A stretch of 63,235 nucleotides of DNA from an uncultured Clostridia bacterium (GCA_946411635.1 CAMKES010000013.1:1-63235); one strand, 5' to 3'; numbered from the stretch's first letter, positions 45,651 through 55,528 are shown. A program made the numbers and translations. Notes: generated by a model not told the origin, from the letters alone.

Positions 45651-48491
45651 ATGAAGAAACGGTTTTCTATCGTTGCGGCGCTTCTGCTTGCGGTTGCGCT
45701 GCTGCTGACCGCATGCGGCAGAACGGAGGAGCCCAAGACGCCGGAAGGCGAAGCGACCCCCGCGCCCGAGATCACGGAACAGCCCGCCGGAACGCCGGAG
45801 CCTGTCGACGAAGGACCGGACGACGTTGCGATCGAGCTGATCCCGGCGGGGGACGTCGTCGCCGCATACACGAAGGACGAGACGGATCACGCGTCGATGC
45901 CGGACGCGCCGACGAAGATCGTGCGTCTGCATTACCGCCGCAACGACGACTCGCAGAACGACAGAGGCTGCTACGCGGCGTGGAACGTCTGGGCGTGGGA
46001 TATGACCAACGGCGGCAACGGCGCGGCATATCCGTTCACGGGGTATGACGATTACGGCGTGTACGCGGATTTGGATCTTTCCGTGATCGGCGACGGCAAA
46101 CCGGTCGATCTGCTCGGCTTCATCGTCCGTACGGACAACTGGACGAAGGATCCGGACGGCGACCGTTCGATCGAGGTCCTTCCGGAATCGCCGGACGGGA
46201 TCCAGGAGGTCTGGGTACGGACCACGGAATCGACCGTGTTCAACACGCAGGACAATGCGCTGAAATCCCTCATCAGCTACGCGCTGCTGGTGGATGAAAA
46301 CACGATCTGCGTCTATTTCAAGCCGCTCAGCGCGGATTTCCTTCCGTATCTTCCGCGGTTTGCCGTCACGGTGAACGGGGAAGCGTATACGGACTTTTCG
46401 CTCGGCGAATACGATTCTTCGCTGATGCGTGTCAATCTGGAACTGAAAGGAAAGGGAATCGACCTCTGCGACGTGGTGACGGTCTCCTACCGCTTCGATC
46501 CCACGTGGATCAATCAGGTCGGGCTGATGATGACGAATTATTTTGACACCGAGGAATTCATCGAGAAATACGCATACGACGGCGAGGATCTCGGCGCGAC
46601 GTTCGACGACGAGACGAACCCGACGAAGACGACCTTCAAGGTCTGGGCGCCGACGAGCACGAAGATGGTGCTGAATCTCTACCGCTCCGGCGATCCCGCG
46701 GCGGAGAAGGAGCCGTTCGAAACGCTTGACATGGAGCGCGCCGACAAGGGCGTGTTCGTCTGCACGGTCGACCGCGATCTCGACGGCACGTATTACACCT
46801 ATACGGTCACCAACGCAAAGGGCACGAACGAGGTCGTCGACCCGTACGCGAAGAGCGCGGGCGTCAACGGCCGCCGCGGCATGGTCGTGAACTTCACGAA
46901 GCTGAACGCGGGCATCGAGGGCTGGGCCGAGGACGTTCGTCCGTTTACGGGCAACCCGGTCGACGCGGTCATCTATGAGGCGCACGTCCGCGACATGACG
47001 ATCAGCGAGACGAGCGGCGTGGAGGAAGCGTACCGCGGCAGGTTCATCGGCCTTGTGCAGGACAGCTCGTACACCGAAAACGGCGTGACGGTCACGACGG
47101 GTCTTAAGCATATGCAGGAGCTCGGCATCACACACGTGCAGCTGCAGCCGTTCTATGACTACTCCTCCGTCGACGAGACGAAGAGCGGCACCGTCATGGA
47201 CAAGGAAAACTACAACTGGGGCTACGATCCGCAGAACTACAACGTCCTCGAGGGCAGCTACTCGACCGATCCGTACGACGGATACAACCGCATCATCGAA
47301 TTCAAGCAGATGGTGATGGCGATGCACAAGGCCGGCATCTCGATCAACATGGACGTGGTGTACAACCACACGGCGAGCTCCGAGAACTCGAATCTCAACC
47401 TGCTGGTCCCGTACTACTACTACCGTACAAGGGCGAACGGTTCGTTCTATAACGGCTCCGGCTGCGGCAACGAGGTCGCTTCCGACCGGTATATGGTCAA
47501 CAAATTCATCCGCGAATCGTGCAGATTCTGGATCGGCGAATACCACCTGTCCGGCTTCCGCTTCGACCTGATGGGTCTTCTGGACAATCAGACCATGATC
47601 GACGTGTACAACGACTGCGTTGCGCTCGATCCGCACATCATGGTCTACGGCGAGCCGTGGGCGGGCGGCACCTCGAAGCTCAAGAGCGGCAAGAGCGAAA
47701 CGAAGCTCACGCAGCAGATGACCGTGCAGGAATCGCTTGCGCAGGACTACTTCGCGGGCAGCGGCGTGCTGGTCGGCGCGTTCAACGACGTGATCCGCAA
47801 CGCGATCCGCGGCGACAACAACCCCGGCAAGGGCTACGTGCAGGGCGTCTCGTCCGACGCGTCCATGATCGCCATGTGCGTCGCGGGCGTGTTCTCGCGC
47901 GAGACGATCAAGACGCAGTCGATCGATCCGAATCAGGTCATCAACTACGCGTCGTGCCACGACAACTATACGCTGTACGATCAGCTCGTGCAGACGATGG
48001 ACGGCGACCGGCTCAAGGCCGCGTACACGCAGGCGGACGCGATCGTCTTCCTTGCCGAAGGCGTGCCGTTCATCCAGGAGGGCGAGGAGTTCATGCGGAG
48101 CAAGCTGGATCCCGAAACGGGCAAGTATTCCGGCAACTCCTATAACGTCGGCGACTTCATCAACGTCATGGACTGGTCGCTGAAGATCAAGAACGCGGAC
48201 GTCTGCGAAGAGACGCGGGAGCTGATCGAATTCCGCAGAAACACCCCGGCATTCCGCCTTGCGACGCGCGGCGAGATCGCCGAGCAGCTGTCGGAAGTGA
48301 CCTTTGCGGGCGGCACCATCCGCTATGAGGTCGGCGGGTATCTCGTGATCCATTCCGTTCCGGGCACGACCGCAGAGCTTGACGGCACGTATGAGATCGT
48401 GTATTCGAACGTGCGTCTGGCGTACGGCACAGTCTCGGACGAGATCACGATCGGCGTGAACGAATCCGTCGTATTGAGGAAGGTGAGTTAA
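45651..48491 (+). CDS. Surface-anchored type I pullulanase, GH13
   Basis: 946 residues. Lipoprotein (LTAC, Cys22), acidic linker, a CBM41/PUD-like starch-binding domain (about 80-200: VRLHYRRNDDSQND, AAWNVWAWD), an intervening domain, a CBM48-like module (TTFKVWAPTSTKM near 325), then the GH13 domain. Type I pullulanase marker YNWGYDP lies near 523; catalytic motifs are MDVVYNHT, GFRFDLMGLLD, YGEPW and SCHDNYTLYD. Cleaves alpha-1,6 branches of pullulan and amylopectin. ATG 45651 follows GAGGAAG and starts 18 bases after the amylase stop. Confidence 0.96.
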   Translation: MKKRFSIVAALLLAVALLLTACGRTEEPKTPEGEATPAPEITEQPAGTPEPVDEGPDDVAIELIPAGDVVAAYTKDETDHASMPDAPTKIVRLHYRRNDDSQNDRGCYAAWNVWAWDMTNGGNGAAYPFTGYDDYGVYADLDLSVIGDGKPVDLLGFIVRTDNWTKDPDGDRSIEVLPESPDGIQEVWVRTTESTVFNTQDNALKSLISYALLVDENTICVYFKPLSADFLPYLPRFAVTVNGEAYTDFSLGEYDSSLMRVNLELKGKGIDLCDVVTVSYRFDPTWINQVGLMMTNYFDTEEFIEKYAYDGEDLGATFDDETNPTKTTFKVWAPTSTKMVLNLYRSGDPAAEKEPFETLDMERADKGVFVCTVDRDLDGTYYTYTVTNAKGTNEVVDPYAKSAGVNGRRGMVVNFTKLNAGIEGWAEDVRPFTGNPVDAVIYEAHVRDMTISETSGVEEAYRGRFIGLVQDSSYTENGVTVTTGLKHMQELGITHVQLQPFYDYSSVDETKSGTVMDKENYNWGYDPQNYNVLEGSYSTDPYDGYNRIIEFKQMVMAMHKAGISINMDVVYNHTASSENSNLNLLVPYYYYRTRANGSFYNGSGCGNEVASDRYMVNKFIRESCRFWIGEYHLSGFRFDLMGLLDNQTMIDVYNDCVALDPHIMVYGEPWAGGTSKLKSGKSETKLTQQMTVQESLAQDYFAGSGVLVGAFNDVIRNAIRGDNNPGKGYVQGVSSDASMIAMCVAGVFSRETIKTQSIDPNQVINYASCHDNYTLYDQLVQTMDGDRLKAAYTQADAIVFLAEGVPFIQEGEEFMRSKLDPETGKYSGNSYNVGDFINVMDWSLKIKNADVCEETRELIEFRRNTPAFRLATRGEIAEQLSEVTFAGGTIRYEVGGYLVIHSVPGTTAELDGTYEIVYSNVRLAYGTVSDEITIGVNESVVLRKVS

Positions 48492-48492
48492 G

Positions 48493-48906
48493 ATGTTCAG
48501 GCATGGCGCCGTCAGCACCGAAATCGACCGGAAGCCGTTTCTGTTCACGGTGATCGCCGCCTCGGTGAGCACCGTCGCGGCAGTCCTGCTGTTCGTTCTG
48601 ACCGGCGGGGACGCGCTTGCGATCTTCGCGGGGATCCTGGTCTCCGTGGTCGCGCTGGTCGCATGGCTCATCCTGTTCGTGATGCTGACGGATTACGCGT
48701 ACGTCGACGGGAACGCGCTGAAAACGCGCTATCTGCTGAAGAAGGCGAGCATCCCGTTTGAGAAGATCGGCAAGATCACCTGCCGTGAAAAGGTCTACTA
48801 CGTATACGGGAGGGACAACAGCCTTCTCGGTACGGTCAACGGACAGCTGTCGGGGATCGACACGATCCTTTACGAGCTGGAAAAAAACGGAGTGCGCTTC
48901 GAATGA
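48493..48906 (+). CDS. Two-pass membrane protein with PH-like domain
   Basis: A 137-residue protein with two hydrophobic segments (about 15-37 and 43-66) and a C-terminal ~70-residue region (YAYVDGNALKTRYLL, IPFEKIGKITC, VYYVYGRDNSLLGTV) with the strand pattern of bacterial PH-like domains. It begins 1 base after the pullulanase stop and is probably in the same operon. Role in starch use unknown. Confidence 0.65.
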   Translation: MFRHGAVSTEIDRKPFLFTVIAASVSTVAAVLLFVLTGGDALAIFAGILVSVVALVAWLILFVMLTDYAYVDGNALKTRYLLKKASIPFEKIGKITCREKVYYVYGRDNSLLGTVNGQLSGIDTILYELEKNGVRFE

Positions 48907-48956
48907 GAAGCACACCGTTTACATAGATAACATCAAAAGCATAATGGAGGGAGAAC

Positions 48957-50843
48957 ATGGCAAATCTAAAGCTTTCCCATATCTACAAGGTTTATGATAA
49001 TGGGCATAAAGCGGTAAATGATTTTTCCATCGACATTGCAGACCGTGAGTTTATCGTATTCGTCGGCCCGTCCGGCTGCGGCAAATCCACCACGCTGCGC
49101 ATGATTGCCGGTCTGGAAACCATCACCGCGGGCGACCTGTTGATCGGGGATACGCTGGTGAACGACATGGAACCGAAAGATCGCGATATCGCGATGGTGT
49201 TCCAGAGTTACGCCCTGTATCCGCACATGACGGTGTACGAGAACATGGCGTTCGGGCTTCGCAATCGCAAGATGCCCGAAAAGGAGATCAAAGAACGCGT
49301 CCTGAAGGCCGCGAAGATCCTCGACATCGAGGACTATCTCGACCGCAAGCCGAAGGCGATGTCCGGCGGCCAGAGACAGCGTGTCGCGCTCGGCCGCGCG
49401 CTGGTGCGCGATCCGAAGGTCTTCCTGCTGGACGAGCCGCTCAGTAACCTCGACGCAAAGCTGCGTGCGGCGATGCGTACCGAGATCACCGCGCTGCACA
49501 AGAGCCTGAACACGACGTTTATCTACGTTACGCACGACCAGGTCGAGGCAATGACCATGGGCACGCGCATCGTCGTCATGAAGCTCGGCTACGTACAGCA
49601 GATCGACACCCCGATGAACCTTTACAATCAGCCGTACAACAAATTCGTTGCGGGCTTCATCGGCACGCCGCAGATGAACTTCTTCGACGTCACGCTGAAG
49701 AGAGAGCACGAGAACGTTCTCGTGAACTTCCCGAACGGCGATAAGGTCACGGTCCCGTACGAGAACGTGTCGAAGATCCATAACCACTATCTGAACGGCG
49801 ACGTGACCGTCACGTTCGGTATCCGTCCGGAGCACATCCTGGTCAACAAGGAAGGCCGCGGACTGAAGTTCGTCGTTACGAACGTCGAGAACCTCGGCAA
49901 CGACTCCATCATCTACGGCAAGCTCGGCGATCATCTCGGCGAGTTCACCATGAAGGAAGAGGGCAACGGCATCGTGGTCAAGGTCATGGACGTCAGCGAT
50001 ATCGAAGTCGGCGACGTCATCTATGCGGAGCCGAATCCCGCCAAGGTCCACTTCTTCGACGCGGAGACCGAGGTCACGCTGATGAACAAGATCCCGCCGT
50101 ACAACACGCTCGAAGCGGTCGTCGACGGCGAGAACATGACGGTGCTCGGCACGAAGGTCGCGCTGCCCGAAGAATACCGGAAGGCGCTCGGCGGTGCGGA
50201 TCGCTTCGATCTCATCGTTCCGCCGCATGCCATCGTCAAGGGCAACGACTTCGCGCTCAAGGTCGCGCGCATCGAGAAGGTCGACAACGATCGTCTTGCA
50301 TATCTCGTGAACGGCGAAAGCTATCTGTTCGCGCTGGTGGGCGAAGACGTCAAGGTCGGCGATATGTACGGCTTCTCCTTCGAGAATCAGAAGCTCAACC
50401 TGAACGTGAACGACGTCGAAGTCCTGAAGGCGGTGGAAGACGAGGTCAGCCTCATGGGTACGTTCTCCAAGAAAGAGATCCGCGAGAACCACGACCGCGT
50501 GCTGCACTTCTTCTATCACATCGGCGACTACACGCTGGAAGCGCTGCCCGAGCATGGCTACAAGATCAATTCGATCGACGGAGACAACTGCTACAAGTAC
50601 ACGTACCGTTACGCGATCGACCGCAACGCGCTCCGTCTTGCGGAGGAAGGCGAACCGGCTCTCGAGGGCCGCGTCGTCGAATACTGCGACTACGGCAACA
50701 TCCGGTTCGCGAAGATCGAAGCCGCCGGTCAGGAATTCCTGATCACGGTGGATCCGGACTTCGAAGCGGAGACCGTACGCGTTGCGATGGACAGCCACGA
50801 CGTGTCCGTCTACTCGACCAGGATCGAAATGAAGATCTGCTGA
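48957..50843 (+). CDS. MalK/MsmK-type ABC transporter ATPase with long C-terminal extension
   Basis: Powers sugar import. The first ~375 residues are a complete MalK/UgpC-type subunit: Walker A GPSGCGKST (about 37-45), Q-loop VFQSYALYPHM, signature MSGGQRQRVALGRAL, Walker B VFLLDEPLSNLD, H-loop YVTHDQ, then a TOBE region with TFGIRPEHIL. The protein then continues for ~250 residues instead of ending near 370. The tail contains a second TOBE-like segment (FDLIVPPHAI near 425) and a last beta-rich stretch (RVVEYCDYGNIRFAKIEA), possibly a regulatory add-on. ATG 48957 follows GGAGGGAG. A promoter-like TTTACA/CATAAT (48918-48945) lies too close to be sure of. Confidence 0.93.
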   Translation: MANLKLSHIYKVYDNGHKAVNDFSIDIADREFIVFVGPSGCGKSTTLRMIAGLETITAGDLLIGDTLVNDMEPKDRDIAMVFQSYALYPHMTVYENMAFGLRNRKMPEKEIKERVLKAAKILDIEDYLDRKPKAMSGGQRQRVALGRALVRDPKVFLLDEPLSNLDAKLRAAMRTEITALHKSLNTTFIYVTHDQVEAMTMGTRIVVMKLGYVQQIDTPMNLYNQPYNKFVAGFIGTPQMNFFDVTLKREHENVLVNFPNGDKVTVPYENVSKIHNHYLNGDVTVTFGIRPEHILVNKEGRGLKFVVTNVENLGNDSIIYGKLGDHLGEFTMKEEGNGIVVKVMDVSDIEVGDVIYAEPNPAKVHFFDAETEVTLMNKIPPYNTLEAVVDGENMTVLGTKVALPEEYRKALGGADRFDLIVPPHAIVKGNDFALKVARIEKVDNDRLAYLVNGESYLFALVGEDVKVGDMYGFSFENQKLNLNVNDVEVLKAVEDEVSLMGTFSKKEIRENHDRVLHFFYHIGDYTLEALPEHGYKINSIDGDNCYKYTYRYAIDRNALRLAEEGEPALEGRVVEYCDYGNIRFAKIEAAGQEFLITVDPDFEAETVRVAMDSHDVSVYSTRIEMKIC

Positions 50844-50844
50844 G

Positions 50845-51492
50845 ATGGAGTCGAACGTACGGGAAACCCCGGCAGGGATCGAACGGAATTCCAAGCCGTA
50901 TCTTCTGAAACGGCTGATCTCCGACGGGTTTGACACGGTGCTCATCTTCGGGCTGTTCATGCTGTTCACGGCGCTGCTTCTGAGAAGCCCGCTCGCAAAG
51001 ACCTATCAGGCGCATTTCGAGCGGTACAAGGCGATCGAAGCGGAAGCGGTCGAAGCGTACGGAGACGACGCGCAGGCGATCGCGGACGCGCTGAACGGCA
51101 GCGCCGAATACGGCGACGAGCGGTTTGCGGCTTCGCTGCACAGCTACCTCTTAAAGGCGCTTGCGGGACTTCTCGCAACGCTCCCGGTGCTGCTCATCGT
51201 GCCGCTCGCGAACAAATACCGCGCTACGCCCGGCAAACTGATGACGGGGCTTCTGCCGTTTCACGAACGCAGGCAGAGATGCGCGGTCTGGTATCAGATC
51301 CTGTACCGGTTCCTGTTCGTACTTCTGATCGACGGACTCGCACTCTATCTGTATACCGGCGTCTGGACGTTCGTCCTCGTTCCGGTACTGCGGCTGATCG
51401 AGATCCTGCTCAGCAGAAAGGATAAGACGATCTGTGATATGATCACGGGCGTCATGATCATCGAGAAACTGTCTTATAACGGCATCAAATAG
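50845..51492 (+). CDS. RDD-family membrane protein
   Basis: A 215-residue protein with the RDD pattern: KRLISDGFDTVLIFG at the first membrane segment, TPGKLMTGL in the middle, and DKTICDMITGVMIIEK at the end. About four membrane segments, with a charged loop after the first (about 50-95). It starts 1 base after the MalK-type stop and 19 bases before the binding-protein start, so it is embedded in the transporter operon. RDD proteins are mostly uncharacterised; some act in sodium or solute transport. Confidence 0.78.
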   Translation: MESNVRETPAGIERNSKPYLLKRLISDGFDTVLIFGLFMLFTALLLRSPLAKTYQAHFERYKAIEAEAVEAYGDDAQAIADALNGSAEYGDERFAASLHSYLLKALAGLLATLPVLLIVPLANKYRATPGKLMTGLLPFHERRQRCAVWYQILYRFLFVLLIDGLALYLYTGVWTFVLVPVLRLIEILLSRKDKTICDMITGVMIIEKLSYNGIK

Positions 51493-51511
51493 TATTATGG
51501 AGGAAATCAGA

Positions 51512-53014
51512 ATGAAAAAGTTGATCGCAATTCTTCTTGCTCTCTTAATGGCTCTGGCACTGGTCGCCTGCGGCGGCGGCAGCAGTGAAGGCACGACCCC
51601 CGGCGGCAACGGCGGCGAAGGCGGCAACAGCGGCGAAGGCGGCAACAGCGGCGAAGGCGGCAAGGCCAATGACAACGGTCTGATCCGCGTCTGGGTCGGC
51701 GAGGAATCCGCTGAATTCTATCAGAAGGTCTGCGATGAATACATTGCGGCGCATTCGGACTTCGGCTACAAGATCGAGGTCAAGGGCATGGACACCGGCT
51801 CCGTTGCGGGCACCATCACCAACGACCCGGCGGCGGCCGCGGACATCTACACGGTCGCGCACGACAACATCGGCAAGCTTGCCGCAACGCAGTGCGCGAA
51901 GCCGATCACCGCGGAAGCGCTGGTCAACCAGGTCACGGCGGACAATCCCGCGTCGTTCCAGGGCGTCATCTATTCCACGCTGGACGGAACGAAGTATCTG
52001 TACGGCGTTCCGTACATTTCGCAGGCGCTGTTCCTGTACTACAACAAAGCGTACGTGACCGAAGAGCAGGTCAAGACCTTTGAGGGTCTGCAGGAAGCGG
52101 CAAAGGCGGCGGGCTGCAAGGCGATCACCGTCACCGGCGACGACGGCTTCAACATGTCGTTCGCGCTGCTCGCGACCAGAGTCAGCGACCATGCCACGAC
52201 CGTGAAGATCTACGAGGGCGCGGAGTCCGTCTCCGGCGGCTCCAAGGGCGAAAGCAACTGCCAGGGCGACGACACCGTCGCGATCTATCGCTGGCTGCAG
52301 GCGTACGCGGCCGATCCGAACGGCTTCAAGTGGGCGTCTCCGGACGGCTGGAACGCCGACCTCCGCAATAACGGCGTTGTCGCGGTCATCGGCGGCGCAT
52401 GGCATTACAATGCGGCCAAGGCTGCGGTCGGCGAGACCAACCTCGGCATCACGCTGATCCCGACGTTCAAACTGACGGCGGAAGCGGTCGAAGGCCTTTC
52501 CGGTGTTGCGGCGGGCGACGAGTACCGCGGCGGTACGTTCGCGGACTGCAAGTGCTTCATGATCAACGCGCACTCCGAACCGAGCAAGTATGCGAAGGAG
52601 CAGGAGCTGATCATGTATCTGGCCAGCAAGGAGATCCAGAACCGTTCCTACCTCGAGTGCATGAACGTTCCGGCATACGTCGGCGCGGCTGACTTCATCA
52701 AGCAGTGCTTCGAAGAGGGCAAGGTCAGCGAGAGCGAATACAACCTCGCGGCGAGCCAGGTCAGCATGGCGGAGTGGGGCATCCCGCAGCCGTTCATCAC
52801 CGGTACGCTGAACACCTACTACTATTCCAAGAACGCGCCGGCAGTGCTCCGTGCGATCGTCGACCAGACCAAGTACCCGACCACGGGCGACACGATCCTC
52901 GAGGAGACGACTTCCGTTGCGGGCATCCGCAAGGCGCTGTATCTGGTTGAATATCTGTGGATGCACGGCGTCACGCCGAAGGAATTCCCGGCGAACCTTC
53001 CGGACAAAGCATAA
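51512..53014 (+). CDS. Maltodextrin-type substrate-binding lipoprotein
   Basis: A 500-residue extracellular binding protein of an ABC importer. Lipobox LVAC (Cys20), a Gly/Asn/Glu/Ser linker made of 18-bp repeats (about 31-50), then a type I periplasmic-binding fold (IRVWVGEESAEFYQKVCDEY, KYLYGVPYISQALFLYYNK, DLRNNGVVAVIGGAW). This wording is typical of maltose/maltodextrin binders of Bacillota. ATG 51512 was chosen over 51497 because GGAGG precedes it and the lipoprotein signal begins there. Followed by the two permeases. Confidence 0.92.
   Translation: MKKLIAILLALLMALALVACGGGSSEGTTPGGNGGEGGNSGEGGNSGEGGKANDNGLIRVWVGEESAEFYQKVCDEYIAAHSDFGYKIEVKGMDTGSVAGTITNDPAAAADIYTVAHDNIGKLAATQCAKPITAEALVNQVTADNPASFQGVIYSTLDGTKYLYGVPYISQALFLYYNKAYVTEEQVKTFEGLQEAAKAAGCKAITVTGDDGFNMSFALLATRVSDHATTVKIYEGAESVSGGSKGESNCQGDDTVAIYRWLQAYAADPNGFKWASPDGWNADLRNNGVVAVIGGAWHYNAAKAAVGETNLGITLIPTFKLTAEAVEGLSGVAAGDEYRGGTFADCKCFMINAHSEPSKYAKEQELIMYLASKEIQNRSYLECMNVPAYVGAADFIKQCFEEGKVSESEYNLAASQVSMAEWGIPQPFITGTLNTYYYSKNAPAVLRAIVDQTKYPTTGDTILEETTSVAGIRKALYLVEYLWMHGVTPKEFPANLPDKA
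51602..51655 (+). repeat. Three 18-bp in-frame repeats in the binding-protein linker
   Basis: Three near-identical units of GGCGGCAACAGCGGCGAA encode GGNGGE/GGNSGE, the flexible linker behind the lipid anchor. Confidence 0.9.
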
Positions 53015-53062
53015 CGAAAGGATCTTCCGTTCAACAATCAAACGTAAGATGGGGGAATTATC

Positions 53063-54508
53063 ATGGCAAAAAAAGATAAAAGAAAGGCGGATCGCGCAGG
53101 CTTCTTTCAGAAGATCCGAAACGGCTTCTCGTATTTCGTGAAGCGGTTCCGGGACGGTTCTGTGGGGACGAAGCTTTCGCATCTGATCTTCGGCGCCGGC
53201 AATTTCTACCATAAGCAGTACATCAAGGGCGCGATCTTCCTGCTGCTGCAGGTCGCCATCATCCTGTTTATGGTGCTTTGCCCGTCCATCAACGGAACGC
53301 CGTACGGCTATAAGGCGCTGCTGAATCTGCCCCTCAAGAACGTAACCAAGGGCGGATTCGATCCGGCGACCGGCGCGATGACGGCCAGCTCCAACTGTCA
53401 GCTGATGATCCTGTTCGGGTTCGTTACCATCGCAGTGATCTTCATCTACTTCATCCTCTGGCACAAGAGCATCGAATCCTCCTATAAGGCGGATATGGAC
53501 AAGAAGATCGGTCTGAAGCCCACCACGTTCAAAGAGGACGTCAAGGCGCTGTTCGATCAGAAGTTCCACATCACGATGCTCACGCCGACCTGCATCGCCG
53601 CGCTGGTGTTCACGGTGCTGCCGACGATCTTCATGATCTCGCTGGCGTTCACCACGTACAACCAGCAGGATATGAACGAGGCGAACACCAACCTGTTCGC
53701 CTGGAACGGGATCCAGAACTTCCGGGCGGTGTTCACGGGCGAAGGCTCTCTGGGCTTTGAGATCAAGAACCGCTTTCTGCCGGTCCTCGGCTGGACGTTC
53801 ATCTGGGCGATCTTCGCGACCTTCACCTGCTACTTCGGCGGCATCATTCTGGCGCTGCTGATCAACAAGAAGGGCCTGAAGGGCAAGAAGATCTTCCGTA
53901 CCGTCTTCATCATGACGATCGCGATCCCGCAGTTCATTTCGCTGCTGGCGGTCCGCAATCTGTTCGGTGAATACGGCCCGCTCAATTCGCTCTTAATGAA
54001 TCTCGGCTGGACCAGCCAGCCAATCGGATTCCTGGGGCAAAAGCCAACGGACAGTGAGCTGCTGGCGAAGATCATGGTCATTATCATCAACATGTGGGTC
54101 GGCATACCGTACACCATGCTGATGACCTCGGGTATCTTAATGAACATCCCGGCGGACCTCTACGAGGCCGCGCGCGTGGACGGCGCGTCCACGACGAAGA
54201 TGTTCTTCAAGATCACCCTGCCGTACGTCATCTTCATTACGACGCCGTACCTGATCTCGAGCTTCGTCGGGAACATCAACTCCTTCAACACGATCTTCCT
54301 GTTGACGGGCGGCGGACCGGCCTATCAAGGCTATCAGGCAGGCGGTACCGACCTGCTGGTCACGTGGCTGTATAAGGTCACGATCGACCAGGGCTCCTAT
54401 AACACGGGCGCCGTCATCGGTATCTTTACCTTCGTGATTACCGCAACGATCACGCTCGTCACCTACCGCAGGAGCAAAGCCTACAATGAGGAGGACACGT
54501 TCCAATGA
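53063..54508 (+). CDS. Maltodextrin ABC transporter permease, MalF-type
   Basis: A 481-residue permease with about eight membrane segments. N-terminal features (HLIFGAGNFYHKQYIKGAIFLLLQV) and the EAA loop (YEAARVDGASTTKMFFKITLP split by the cytoplasmic helix, near 372-392) match MalF-type subunits. ATG 53063 follows GATGGGGGAA. The stop overlaps the malG-type start (ATGA). Pairs with MalG-type and MalK-type subunits to import alpha-glucan oligosaccharides released by the amylase and pullulanase. Confidence 0.95.
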   Translation: MAKKDKRKADRAGFFQKIRNGFSYFVKRFRDGSVGTKLSHLIFGAGNFYHKQYIKGAIFLLLQVAIILFMVLCPSINGTPYGYKALLNLPLKNVTKGGFDPATGAMTASSNCQLMILFGFVTIAVIFIYFILWHKSIESSYKADMDKKIGLKPTTFKEDVKALFDQKFHITMLTPTCIAALVFTVLPTIFMISLAFTTYNQQDMNEANTNLFAWNGIQNFRAVFTGEGSLGFEIKNRFLPVLGWTFIWAIFATFTCYFGGIILALLINKKGLKGKKIFRTVFIMTIAIPQFISLLAVRNLFGEYGPLNSLLMNLGWTSQPIGFLGQKPTDSELLAKIMVIIINMWVGIPYTMLMTSGILMNIPADLYEAARVDGASTTKMFFKITLPYVIFITTPYLISSFVGNINSFNTIFLLTGGGPAYQGYQAGGTDLLVTWLYKVTIDQGSYNTGAVIGIFTFVITATITLVTYRRSKAYNEEDTFQ

Positions 54509-55440
54509 GTAATCTGTTACGTCCGAAAAAGTTCAAGAGCCAGGCGAGAAACCGCCGGATCAGTCTGGGCATCACCTATGCCGTCCTGGTCCTGATGAGC
54601 ATCATCTGGCTGATCCCGCTGCTTTGGATCATCCTTTCCGCATTCCGGTGCGACTATCAGGCAGACGGAACGTTCATCGGAACGGTCACCAGTTACTTCT
54701 TCCCGCATCACTTCGGGCTCAAGAACTTCGCCGACCTGTTCTCCGGAACGTACTACGCCGTGCCCAACGCGTTCCCGCGCTGGATGCTGAACACGCTGAT
54801 CATTGCGGTGATCGACTGCGTGATCTCCACCTTCCTGGTGCTGTCGGTCGCGTACTGTATGTCGAAGCTCCGCTTCAAGCTCCGCAAGCCGTTCATGAAC
54901 GCGTCGATGATCATCGGCCTGTTCCCGGGCTTCATGAGCATGATCGCGATCTACTTCCTGCTGAAGTCCATCGGCCTCACGGGCAACCCGGACCATCCGG
55001 AGTACTCGATCATCGGTCTGATCCTCGCGTACAGCGCGGGCGCGGGACTCGGCTTCCAGATCGCGAAAGGCTTCTTCGACGTCATCCCGAACGCGCTCGT
55101 CGAATCCGCGAAGCTGGACGGCTGCACGAACTTCAAGATCTTCATCCGGATCATCCTGCCGCTCGCAAAGCCGATCATCATCTATCAGGCGCTGATGAGC
55201 TTCACCGGCCCGTGGATGGACTTCATCTTTGCGAAGGTCATCATCGGCCCGGCCAACCCGGAATACTGGACCGTTTCGGTCGGTCTGTATTCGATGCTGT
55301 TCGGAACGTACGCCGACGTGAACCTGTTCACACAGTTCGCCGCGGGCTGCGTCATCGTTGCGATCCCGATCGTGACGCTGTTCATGTTCCTGCAGAAGTA
55401 CTACGTCGAGGGCGTTACCGCCGGCGCAGTCAAGGGCTGA
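54505..55440 (+). CDS. Maltodextrin ABC transporter permease, MalG-type
   Basis: A 311-residue permease with six membrane segments. The EAA loop reads ALVESAKLDGCTNFKIFIRI, contacting the ATPase. It overlaps the MalF-type gene by 4 bases. The wording YWTVSVGLYSMLFG and the C-terminal FLQKYYVEGVTAGAVKG are typical of MalG. Last gene of the locus, closed by the hairpin at 55473. Confidence 0.95.
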   Translation: MSNLLRPKKFKSQARNRRISLGITYAVLVLMSIIWLIPLLWIILSAFRCDYQADGTFIGTVTSYFFPHHFGLKNFADLFSGTYYAVPNAFPRWMLNTLIIAVIDCVISTFLVLSVAYCMSKLRFKLRKPFMNASMIIGLFPGFMSMIAIYFLLKSIGLTGNPDHPEYSIIGLILAYSAGAGLGFQIAKGFFDVIPNALVESAKLDGCTNFKIFIRIILPLAKPIIIYQALMSFTGPWMDFIFAKVIIGPANPEYWTVSVGLYSMLFGTYADVNLFTQFAAGCVIVAIPIVTLFMFLQKYYVEGVTAGAVKG

Positions 55441-55472
55441 TCACTTCGTTCTTCGGAACGATACACGACAGA

Positions 55473-55510
55473 AAAACGGATCCGTCGCCATTCGGCGTCG
55501 GATCCGTTTC
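55473..55510. terminator. Bidirectional terminator after the maltodextrin transporter
   Basis: The long stem AAACGGATCCG / CGGATCCGTTT has an inner CGCC/GGCG extension. It separates the transporter from the convergent minus strand DUF362 gene. Confidence 0.8.
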
Positions 55511-55528
55511 GTTATGCGCTTTTCCGCT

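Noticed and set aside
43500-48671. Open frame of about 1723 codons antisense to the amylase and pullulanase
   Set aside because: It spans two real genes and their intergenic gap, and has shadow composition only.
48918-48945. TTTACA-16-CATAAT before the MalK-type gene considered as a promoter
   Set aside because: A start at normal spacing would cut off the GGAGGGAG ribosome site, and the gene lies within a same-strand series; evidence is too weak to call.
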